From Typha latifolia (taxonomy: Eukaryota > Streptophyta > Magnoliopsida > Poales > Typhaceae), in the NCBI GenBank assembly GCA_019914945.1, contig CM034103.1, positions 13,792,785 to 13,856,784 on the forward strand: DNA of 64,000 nucleotides. The letters are read 5' to 3'. Below are positions 55,290 through 64,000 of the stretch, in pieces. The translations under genes and the position numbers were made by a program. Within the stretch, counting starts at the first letter, position 1. Each line of letters opens with the position of its first letter. The notes below the pieces were generated by a model. That model made no database searches, was not told the origin of the DNA, and saw only the letters and a program-made list of their open reading frames with translations.

Positions 55290-55571
55290 AACTCTGTGCA
55301 TATAATACCCAAGTAGCTTGTTGAACCCTGTCTCTCTCCCGAACCCGAACACAAATCGGCTGCTGCAGCCGCTGGCCCGCTGCTCTGCTTTCCCCGATTC
55401 TTCTACATCTCGCGGAATTAGTAATCTTTCTCTGAATCCTCTGGTGTGAGTTAGGTTCTTGTTCTCTGGAAAATAGTGTTACGATCCATTTGAGATGTAG
55501 TAGTTCTTGCAAGCAGCAATCTCAAATAATTTAAATTTATTTATCGTCCTGCTTCTGATCATCTTAAACTG

Positions 55572-57353
55572 ATGGTTTTGTACCAAAATTTCCAATCTTT
55601 CGTCAGATTTCGCTCGCTCTATCGTCTTATCTCAATACCCATTTCTCCCATCTCGTCAAATTTGATCCATTCTCCCAGAATTTTTGCGTCTTCTTGCCCC
55701 TCCGGTTCATCGCACGAGAAATTTTCCCTCTTTATTACTCCATTTCGGTCTACTTCCTTATATCCAAATGGGGTTTTTAGCAGTTCTTCTTATTTCGTGA
55801 ATTTAGACCAGTCGTCTAATTTTTCGGCTAGAGCTTTTTCCTGTATGCCTTCTTTGGAAATTCTAACTACGGATGACGCACGAAGTTATTGTTCAAGCAA
55901 TGCTAGAGATGAACATTTGGTCTCCGCTTCCAACCGGGTATATGAAACTATAATCTCAGACATCAATTCTAGCCGAAGCTTGGAGAGAACTCTGGACTCT
56001 CTTGATATAGAGTTGACAACCGAGCTGGTAAATGATGTTATACAAAGGCTCCGCTACGAGGAGAAATTAGCTTTCAGGTTCTTCACTTGGGTTGGCCATC
56101 AAGAAGGCTATACACATGAGCCTGAGACATATAATTTTATGATTGATATACTATCCAGCACGAGATACAAGGCCCGAGAATTTGGAGTTGTTTGCGATAT
56201 CTTGGATCACATGAAAAGACGAGGAAAGAATTCGGTGCCCCTTGATGCCCTATTAATGATTCTGAAAGCTTACACGGATAAGCATCTGACCCATCTTAGA
56301 AAGTTTGCAAAGAAGAAAAGAAGTAAGATGAAGACTCCACCAGAGATTGATGCATTTAACTTGCTATTGGATTCACTCTGCAAGTGTAGCCTTGTCAGGG
56401 AAGCTGAAGTCATGTTTCATCGGGTGAAGAGTAAGCTGTCCCCCAATGCAGAAACATATAATATTTTGTTTTTTGGTTGGTGTAGGATCAGAGATCCCAA
56501 GAAAGCAATGAAGGTGCTGGAGGAAATGCTAGAAATGCATTATACTCCTGAGAATTTTACATACAATGCTGCCATTGATTCCTTTTGTAGTGCTGGGATG
56601 GTCTCGGAAGCAAGAGAGCTCTTTGAGTTTATGAGAACTAAAGGTTCCACCATATCTTCACCAACTGCCAAGACCTACTCTATCATGATTGTGGCTCTTG
56701 CCAAGTCTGATATGATGGATGAGAGCTTTAAACTTCTAGCTGACATGAGAAGCTGTGGTTGCCTACCAGATGTTTCAACGTATAAGGATATGATTGAAGG
56801 GATGTGCTTGGCTGGAAAGGTTGAAGCTGCCTACAAGATATTGGAGGAGATGAGCAAAACAGGTTTTCCACCTGATATCCTTACATATAATTGCTTCCTC
56901 AAGGTTCTTTGCAACCTAAAAAAGCAGGAAGAAGCCCTTGGGCTTTGTGATAGAATGATAGATGCTGGTTGCGAGCCAAGTGTTCATACTTATAACATGC
57001 TGATTACAATGTTTTTTGAGATCGGAGAGTCAGATAGAGCAATTAATATATGGCATGAGATGGATAAGAGAGGATGTGAGCGTACTGTTGATACGTATGG
57101 AATAATGATCAGCGGGTTGTTCAATTCTGAGAGAATGGAGAATGCATGCTCCCTTTTGGAAGAGGTGATGGACCGCGGACTGAAATTGCCATACCAAAAG
57201 CTTGATGCCATTATGCTGTGGCTATCAGCTGTTGGGAACCTTCGTTTGATCCATTGTCTGTCTGAGCATATGAGGAAATTTTACAATGTAGCTATGGCTA
57301 GACGATTTGCTATAAGCCAAAAGAAGAAGAGCATGAGTTTGAGAAGGAAATAA
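55572..57353 (+). CDS. P-class pentatricopeptide repeat protein, probably mitochondrial
   Basis: An intronless frame of 593 residues. The first 45 residues are Arg/Ser-rich with few acidic residues (VRFRSLYRLISIP), fitting organelle import. A short repeat-like element around FRFFTWVGHQEGYTHEPETYNF (168-189) is typical of P-class proteins. It is followed by a basic segment KFAKKKRSKMK (244-254), then about eight or nine clear 35-residue PPR motifs from about 258 to 550. The C-terminus is basic (SQKKKSMSLRRK). No editing-type E or DYW domain. By general form it recalls At1g73400 in my memory. Expected to bind and stabilise or process organelle transcripts. The LINE remnant ends about 265 bases upstream, so it lies in this gene's promoter. 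Confidence 0.94.
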   Translation: MVLYQNFQSFVRFRSLYRLISIPISPISSNLIHSPRIFASSCPSGSSHEKFSLFITPFRSTSLYPNGVFSSSSYFVNLDQSSNFSARAFSCMPSLEILTTDDARSYCSSNARDEHLVSASNRVYETIISDINSSRSLERTLDSLDIELTTELVNDVIQRLRYEEKLAFRFFTWVGHQEGYTHEPETYNFMIDILSSTRYKAREFGVVCDILDHMKRRGKNSVPLDALLMILKAYTDKHLTHLRKFAKKKRSKMKTPPEIDAFNLLLDSLCKCSLVREAEVMFHRVKSKLSPNAETYNILFFGWCRIRDPKKAMKVLEEMLEMHYTPENFTYNAAIDSFCSAGMVSEARELFEFMRTKGSTISSPTAKTYSIMIVALAKSDMMDESFKLLADMRSCGCLPDVSTYKDMIEGMCLAGKVEAAYKILEEMSKTGFPPDILTYNCFLKVLCNLKKQEEALGLCDRMIDAGCEPSVHTYNMLITMFFEIGESDRAINIWHEMDKRGCERTVDTYGIMISGLFNSERMENACSLLEEVMDRGLKLPYQKLDAIMLWLSAVGNLRLIHCLSEHMRKFYNVAMARRFAISQKKKSMSLRRK

Positions 57354-59889
57354 TTTTGCAGGAGTCCATGCAGTCATTAAGCATTTTCTCAGATCAAGAA
57401 GAAGCAAGCTTGAGGCCTGTTTAATGTCCATTGTAAGTGCTAGTTAAATTAGGCCTCTTGCAAAAGGATATTTCGAATAACTTATTGAATCATTCTTGGA
57501 GAGCATTTCTGCAGCACAATTCAATTAATTTAATTTGAATTCTTTAAACTATTGAGTAGTGGTGGATCATTATGTTTTCTTTTATGAGAAGGTTTTGATT
57601 TTCTTATATCATATGTTCTTTTTATCCATCAAATGTATCTAACCTGTACGTTGTGTTGTATTGGTGAAATTATAGCAAGATAGCTTTCTTTGCAATATAT
57701 CCCCTTGTGCATGCATTTCAAAATTAAAGAAGTGTTTTGAAGAAGAACAATGAATGTACAGTCAATAGGTTTCCAAGATATAACTTCATACAAACAGTAG
57801 AAATCTTGAATCTGACTCTGTCAAATCATCGGCTGATTTATATATAATTATATACATTCAATACTGTATGCTCTTCTTTTAACTGATGTTGAATCCTTTT
57901 CATATGTTACATACAAAAGTCACATTATTTTCCTTTTCCATTGATGTAGTTGTATAATAGTTCATGTGACCATGATCATGGTGGCCACGAGTTCCTTAGT
58001 TTGTTTACTCCGAGTAGTGACAGGAACTTTCTATTAATTGTGAGGCAATTCCTAGGAGGTCACTGGGATACTTGGTTCAGAATATAAGACCATGAAAGTA
58101 GGCTTTTGATCAGACATTTACTTGTTTTTGTCTAAAAAGAAGCAACTCTTCTCCTTAACTCCTTATGGCTCATGGCATTCTGTTATAAACAGACTGTTTA
58201 GTCTTCTGGTTTATGTCTTCCCTCAATGTTGTGAATTTCAGAAAGGCTTTTGATGAGTAACTTAAATATTGAGTAGTTTGCATATGTTTAACAAAAGATC
58301 AAGACAAGAGTATTACACTTAAAAACTATTGAGTGATTCTTCATTTGATATGACAACAGAAGCTACTGGATTTTGCATGTTTGGCTGATCTGGATGACGC
58401 AAATTTTACCAAAGTGAAGTAGGTGAAGGATGTACTAAGATGCAGTTACAAGCAGACTAAAAAGTTAATTTCCTAGTCTGGTATGGAAGCTAGATTTAAT
58501 TGAGCTTCTGATGGCAGCAACGATCTGCACAGAACATGGCAATTAGCATTCCCAGTCACACCAATTCATAAAATCTCTATGTTCTTCACTTGTTGCAAGA
58601 CAGACTACCGATAACGCACTTGCAGGTTAAGTCATGCAACTTTTTATAGTCTTTTTTTTTCTCTCTCTCTTTTTCCTTTCGTCTTATATGATTCACTATA
58701 ACTAGCATATTTACTAGTTTGCCTCTTATTTCTATTTTTCTTTTATTCTTATAAGGAGAAAGAAGCATTAGATTATTGGAACCATTGGTTCCTATAGAGT
58801 TTTTAAGATTTTAATTGTTGTAGTCATGATCTTCGATGGAATGCCTGATATCTCAAAATCTATTGGGCTCTTTTCTTGTGCTCATATGATGTGGCTATCA
58901 GGTCAGAGAGGTAAATTTTCCTTCATTAACAAAATCTATTAGAGACAAAGTGAATAAAGCTATACCATTACCGGTTACTAAATGTGTTTTTTAATGTTAT
59001 TCATCTTCGACGTTCTCTCCATTAATCAGTTTTAATTGATTATTGATCCTTGTGATCGAAGCTGCATTGCATGTGAGGAAACAATACATCAACTTTTTTT
59101 GTATTATAGAAATTAATGCATCAATTTAATGCTTGCTCATTTAATTCCTGTTTTGAAACTTACATAATTAGCTAACTTTTTTTTTACTTACTCCAGCATT
59201 GCAGAGATATGGCCTGGACATAATTAGCTAACTTTTTTTTTTTTACTTTAACCTAATTGTTCAATGGGTAGCAAGAAATGCCACAGTGCTTTAGACATCA
59301 AGGAGCTCAGCAGTCATGAGGTTGGAGATAAGCACCTGATTCTTCTGAGAAAAATAATTTGGTGTTTGATTAGTCCAATCAGAGATCAGGAATAATGGAT
59401 TAATGCTAATTTCTAGAATTTGTGTAATTGCCAGACATGTTTGGTTCTAATATATATCATGTTGCCAGATAAATGGTCTTTGGCTATGCCTTAATTTTGA
59501 AAATATTTTTAGTGCGAATCCTTAGTTTATTTATTTGTGTACTTAATATTTCAATATTTGATAGATTTAAATATTCTATAATTGGGGATAAATCAAATTT
59601 AAATAGTTCCATGATTTAGCAATATCATAGTTCCCTATAACCTCTTGGAACAAGAAGAAAAAGAAAAAAAATATGAAAATGATGGAATAAATCAACAAAA
59701 TGAAAACATAAATAATTAAAGCTGAAAGTGATATTTACGAAAACACCAAAAAAGATTCACCATCGAGCTCTACTTTTTAATATTCTCTCCATTCTACAAC
59801 GCAACCGCCAAAATGACAAGAGAAAAAAGGTCAGGGTGAAAGAGGAAAATAGAGAAGTTTCCCCCTCTCTCCACATCGCGAGGAGAGAG
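57354..59889. other. Spacer without a supported gene
   Basis: AT-rich DNA after the PPR gene. A short local duplication occurs at about 59163-59250: ATAATTAGCTAACTTTTTTT appears twice. No coding region with splice or domain support was found. Confidence 0.45.
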
Positions 59890-60245
59890 ATGGCTCCAAT
59901 TCTCATCCAAATTCATCGCTCCTTTAATCTACCCTCCATCTCCGCTCGATCCCCAACTCGATACTCTCCAATTCGATGTTCTCCGCGCCGGATTTCGTGC
60001 CAGAATCTGCCTCCCACGGTGAGGACGGTCACCATCTCCTACTCCGACCTCAGGGTGAGTCTAATCTCGATCAAGCATGCTTCGGTTTGATAGGTTTTGG
60101 ATCGTTTCCTTCCCAGCTCGTTGTGATTTGTCTTAGCTTCTTCTTGGATGGGTTTTGCCTGAATCAGGACAGGGAGAAGGATTTATCCAAAAAGATCGAG
60201 GAAGGGCTCGGCCCTAATGGTTTAGGAATTATCTCAATCTCAGAT
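59890..60245 (+). CDS. First two exons of a gene, possibly a 2OG-Fe(II) oxygenase-superfamily protein
   Basis: Exon 1 is 59890-60054 (55 codons) and exon 2 is 60168-60245 (26 codons), joined in phase 0. The product starts MAPILIQIHRSFNLPSISAR, an Arg/Ser-rich plastid-type transit sequence. It continues TVTISYSDLRDREKDLSKKI and then EEGLGPNGLGIISISD. The last block recalls the N-terminus of plant proteins listed as 2OG and Fe(II)-dependent oxygenase superfamily members (G-P-N-G-L-G-I-L-S-V-T-D). That link is from memory. The donor GTATGT follows at 60246. I see no third exon before the copia element at 61114, so the rest either lies beyond the window or is lost. Confidence 0.55.
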
Positions 60246-61113
60246 GTATGTAGTGAGTTCTTTCTACTCATGTTCATTCATTTCCCTTGAAATTATAATG
60301 TCCTGATGGATAGTGGAGATTGTCAACATGGTTAACATTAGTCTGGTGCTTCAGTGTAGTTGGATCGATTTTCTTGGCCCAGAATTCCTTTAGTACTATG
60401 TGGCAAAATGCGCTACTATAGCATAGCGATTCATGATACATACTATTTTCGAATCGATGCTAACTAGAACATAACTCTTATGTGCAACTTAATAACACTC
60501 TTCGGAAGAATGATTTCAATCTTTGTGTTATTATATCTTGCCGAACCAAAGAAAAGGAAAACTAATTATAGTAAAAGCTGGGATACGCCCACAATTGGGA
60601 GAAACCATAAGGCATTTGAGATATCTACTAAGCAAGAGAGAATAAAACACATCTTTTGCAGCGATCAACCCTTAGTCGAGAATTATCATTTAGTACAATA
60701 AAGGAGTACGGGAGATTTCTAGAGAAGTCTAGAGAGGACAGTATTGGACTATCAATTAGGATTCAGAATGTTATCCGAGATTAGTCTCCCCGGGACAAAG
60801 GCACATGACATATAGAGTTCTAACACCGAAGCCATGTTGACGCTGAATGTCAACTGAATGATGAACCAAGAAGCCAAGTTGGTCCAATATGGATTTCTGC
60901 ATATTCACTATCCTTTCCTAAGGCGAGGAGATTCCTCATAATCAAAGAAAGGACAATCCCATTTGTTTGGATAAAGAGTGAAGCTGGTTTTATCTTACCT
61001 TTTGGGTGTTTTATTTGGTAGCCATATTTGCTAGGTTTGTGTTGATATATTTTGTGTTTCGTTAGACCAGAATGCATTTATTTTATATATTACTGATGCT
61101 GTAATAGCTAGAT
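60246..61113. other. Probable intron sequence before the copia insertion
   Basis: No exon continuing the gene at 59890 was found. Short open frames on both strands have no recognisable domain. This may be intron or older transposon debris. Confidence 0.35.
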
Positions 61114-61327
61114 TGTTATGTTTCTATTGAAACTGAGCTGTGGCCTTCCTTTGAAACTGAAACAATACAAAGCCTAATCCTAGATTGGATTTGGAGAGAA
61201 GAGAGGAAGAGGAGAGAAGATTTGGTGAAAATATTGTGTAATGTGATAGAAATGTACTTAGCCCTATTTATACAAAGTCACCATATATCTAAATAAATAA
61301 ATACAATTTAACATAATAACTCTAATA
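61114..61327 (-). repeat. 3' LTR of the copia element
   Basis: On the minus strand it runs from TATTAGAGTTATTATG (probably a decayed TG start) to CATAACA, giving short inverted ends TATTA/TAACA. It contains a TATA box (TTGTATAAATAGGG). The purine-rich tract GAGGGAGAG lies just before it, as a polypurine tract should. The flanking target duplication cannot be checked because the other end is outside the window. Confidence 0.65.
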
Positions 61328-64000
61328 CTCTCCCTCAAACCCAAGGGGGATCATAAATCGAGAGTTTACTAATTAGATACTCAAAACGCAGAAGAAGAGA
61401 CTTCGTGAAGAAGTCGGCAATCTGCTCCTCAGTGCTAAAGCGATGGAGAGAAATGATGTCGGCTTGGTACTCTTGGTAAGTGTAGTGCATATCGACTTCA
61501 ATGTGTTTCATCCTCTTATGAAAAATAGAATTTTCAGCAAGTTTTTTGGCACTATCATTTTCAACATAAAGAAGAGTTGGGAGGGGCAATGGAACACCCA
61601 TATCACTAAGGAGGTGACGGAGCCAAACAATCTCCTTAGTCACCGCATATATACCACGATAATCTGACTCAGTACTGGAGAGAAACACCACATTCTGCTT
61701 CTTGTTATGTTAGAAAATTAGGGAGTCTTCTAGAAAAATGTAAAAGCTAGTAGTAGACTTCCGATCAGACTTGTTACCAACATATTTTGCATCGAAATAA
61801 GCTCACAAAGACAAGATGAAAGTCGATGGCATGAAAAGAGAACATATGATGGTGCCATCGAAGAATACGTATAAGAGCAGCATAGTAGGCAGTTCAAGGA
61901 GCCTGTATGAATTGAGTGACAATACCAATTGCATGAGAGATATCAGGTCGAGTAATGGTCAGGTAGACGAGTGCCCGGACTAGCTGACAATATCTAGTTG
62001 AATTTAGAAGAAGTTAATCATCATCGGGCTGAAGCTTCACATGAAGCTCAACTGCGGTAGCAGCAAGACGAGTGCCAATGATAGTAGCACGGTTGAGAAT
62101 GTCTACAATATACTTCTGCTGGGGCAGCAAAAGACCGTGGAATGACAGTAATTTTGATATCCAGAAAGTACTGAAGAGGGCCGATGTCCTTCACCTCAAA
62201 CTAAATTTGAAGATGCTGCTGAAGAGAGCGGATCCCGACCGAGTCATCTTCGGTGATAATCATATTATCAACATACAGAAGGACCCGACCCTGAGCAAAA
62301 GAATGCAAAAACATGGATGGCTCAGAGGGACTCTCTTGAAATCTGTAGGCTGTGATAATACTACGAAATCGATCAAACTAGAAACAATGAGCTTATTTGA
62401 ACCCATAGATAGCTCATCGTAGTCGACATATATAACACGGGAGAAGAGGGAAATTAGGTGGAGTATCCACATACACCTCCTTGTTAAGAAGACTATAAAG
62501 AAATGCATTCTTCACATCCATCTGATAAAGAGACCACTGGCAATTGGAAGCAACAATAAAGATAGTACAGACAGAGGTTATCCAGGCAGTAGGAGCAAAT
62601 GTCTTCTTATAATCTATCTTGTATTCCTGAGTAAAGCCCTGAGCAATTAGACGAGCTTTGTACCTAGCAATAGATCCATCATGCCGATACTTGACCTTGA
62701 AGATTCATTTGAGTATGCATCTGCTGAAGGGTCTGAAGCTCATTTGTCATAGCCTGCTACCACTCTGGAACCTGTACGACCTCACGATATGACCTAGGCT
62801 GAGGGGTGGAGCAGATGGCTACAAGGAAAGTGTGGAACTGAGGAAAGTATGTAGCGGAAGACATCAGAAAACCATACCAATTGGGAGGGCGACGCTCACG
62901 CTCTGAATAATGACGAATAGTTGCAGGTGTCGTCACAGTAGAGGATGGGATGGTCGGAGGGATACTTTCGGAGAAGGGAGGCTCAACTATATGAGAGGGA
63001 TGCAGCTTTGCAAGTGAAGTACGGCAGGGTTGTCATGGGAGCAGGGTACTCCACTGGAAGAGCTGGAACCTCAGCGAGAGAGCGGTCTGAAGGGGTAGAT
63101 GGAATTGATAGTAAAGGAGTGTCTACAAGAGGAATATCAGGCAAGTGGGGGGAGATAGTGGGACTAAGGTAAGAAAATCTGAGGGGATGAAAGATAAGAT
63201 AGGTGTAAGGAGATCTAGAAAGGATAAGTCTGAGGGAGCCAAAGTATCGAAGGTGAAGAAGGGTATCTCTTCCAAAATAATGACATGGCGTGATATCTAA
63301 GACGATGAGCATAAGTATCATAACAACGACAACCTTTAAGCTCAGGACTATATCCTAGAAAGACGTATTTAGCTGCTTGAGGGGATAACTTATTGTGTTC
63401 ATCCGAAGGAAGAAAAACAAAGCAGGTGCACTCAAAGATACGAAGATGACCATAAGACAATGAAGTACTATAGAGACGCTCGTATGGGGTCACACCATCA
63501 AAGACTGAAGATTGAGTTTGATTGATTAGATAGATAGCAGTAAGAAGGACTTCAGCCCAATAAGAATGAGGACTATAAACCTCAAAGAGAAAAGCACGAG
63601 TGGCCTTAAGAAGATGACAATGTTTCTGTTTGGCAACACCGTTCTGAGCAGAGGTATAAGGACATGAACCCTAAGGTAGGGTTTCGACAGAAGTATGAAT
63701 TAAAAGAAACTCAAAAGAAAGGTACTCCCAATCACTGTTAGATTAGAAGATCTTAATAGATCGATAAAACTAAGTATGAACCATAGAAGATAAATCATGA
63801 TAGATTTGACATACCTCAGAACGCTGGTGCATGAGGTAAATCCAAGTGAAACGAGAGAAATCATCAATAAAGCATACATAATAGAGAAAACTAAGACTAA
63901 AAGAAAGGGAAACGAGACCCCAAATGTCAGAGTGCACAAGATCAAAAAGAAAATCAGAGGGATACACTCACTAAAAGGAAAAGAGAGGGCTCGATGTTTT
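61114..64000 (-). mobile_element. Degenerate Ty1/copia retrotransposon, 3' part, runs off the window
   Basis: Read on the minus strand from 64000 down, the order is the copia order. Integrase core: FDLVHSDIWG and FIDDFSRFTWIYLMHQRSEV, about 63967-63770. Integrase C-terminal part: TPYERLYSTSLSYGHLRIF and YVFLGYSPELKG, about 63490-63300. Reverse transcriptase: YKARLIAQGFTQEY and YQMDVKNAFL, about 62680-62480; the YVDD box reads Y-V-D-N. RNase H: STESDYRGIYAVTKEIVWLR and ADFFTKSL, 61680-61390. No single long frame spans these parts and the catalytic box is altered, so the copy looks dead. Gag and the 5' LTR are beyond the right edge. Confidence 0.9.

Noticed and set aside
62072..62422. A 116-codon plus-strand frame in the copia region
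   Set aside because: Shadow of the minus-strand reverse transcriptase.

Overview
This window looks like nuclear DNA of a flowering plant. It has AT-rich intergenic DNA, GT-AG introns, chloroplast and mitochondrial targeting sequences, and plant-only families (TIFY, PPR, FAR1-related, FATB, PsbP-domain). A non-grass monocot is my best guess. The PPR gene at 13.3 kb falls steeply in GC from 5' to 3', which is typical of commelinid-type monocots, but the species is not proven. Intron-exon structures below were worked out by hand from splice motifs and reading-frame continuity. No transcript or database check was possible.

Layout. 0-9 kb: gene-poor DNA holding what I read as a cluster of very short two-exon genes for secreted peptides. 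Three related copies lie on the minus strand (377-1216, 2795-2904 damaged, 3814-4241). A second inverted pair lies at 6579-6878 (minus) and 8334-8510 (plus, damaged). A 471-bp hAT-type element with an 8-bp target duplication sits among them. 10.9-12.3 kb: a three-unit tandem repeat, then two tandem hairpins on the minus strand that look like MIR482/MIR2118 precursors. 13-15 kb: an intronless PPR gene.

20-25 kb: a TIFY8-like gene (plus). 26-32 kb: katanin p60 (minus), head-to-head with a DUF92/TMEM19 (PGR-like) membrane protein gene at 33-37 kb (plus). 37-40 kb: a FATB acyl-ACP thioesterase (minus). 42-45 kb: a FAR1-related gene (minus). 47-49 kb: a type II DnaJ/HSP40 gene with a GC-AG intron (minus), head-to-head with a PsbP-domain thylakoid-lumen protein gene at 50-54 kb (plus). 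54.8-55.3 kb: a 5'-truncated LINE copy with poly(A) tail and target duplication. 55.6-57.4 kb: a second intronless PPR gene.

59.9-60.2 kb: the first two exons of a gene that may encode a 2OG-Fe(II) oxygenase-like protein. Its next intron appears to be invaded by a degenerate Ty1/copia retrotransposon (minus strand, 3' LTR at 61114-61327) that runs off the right edge. The conserved genes are unrelated housekeeping, organelle and regulatory genes, so no operon-like cooperation is implied. The unusual content is the peptide cluster and the miRNA pair in the first 12.3 kb.
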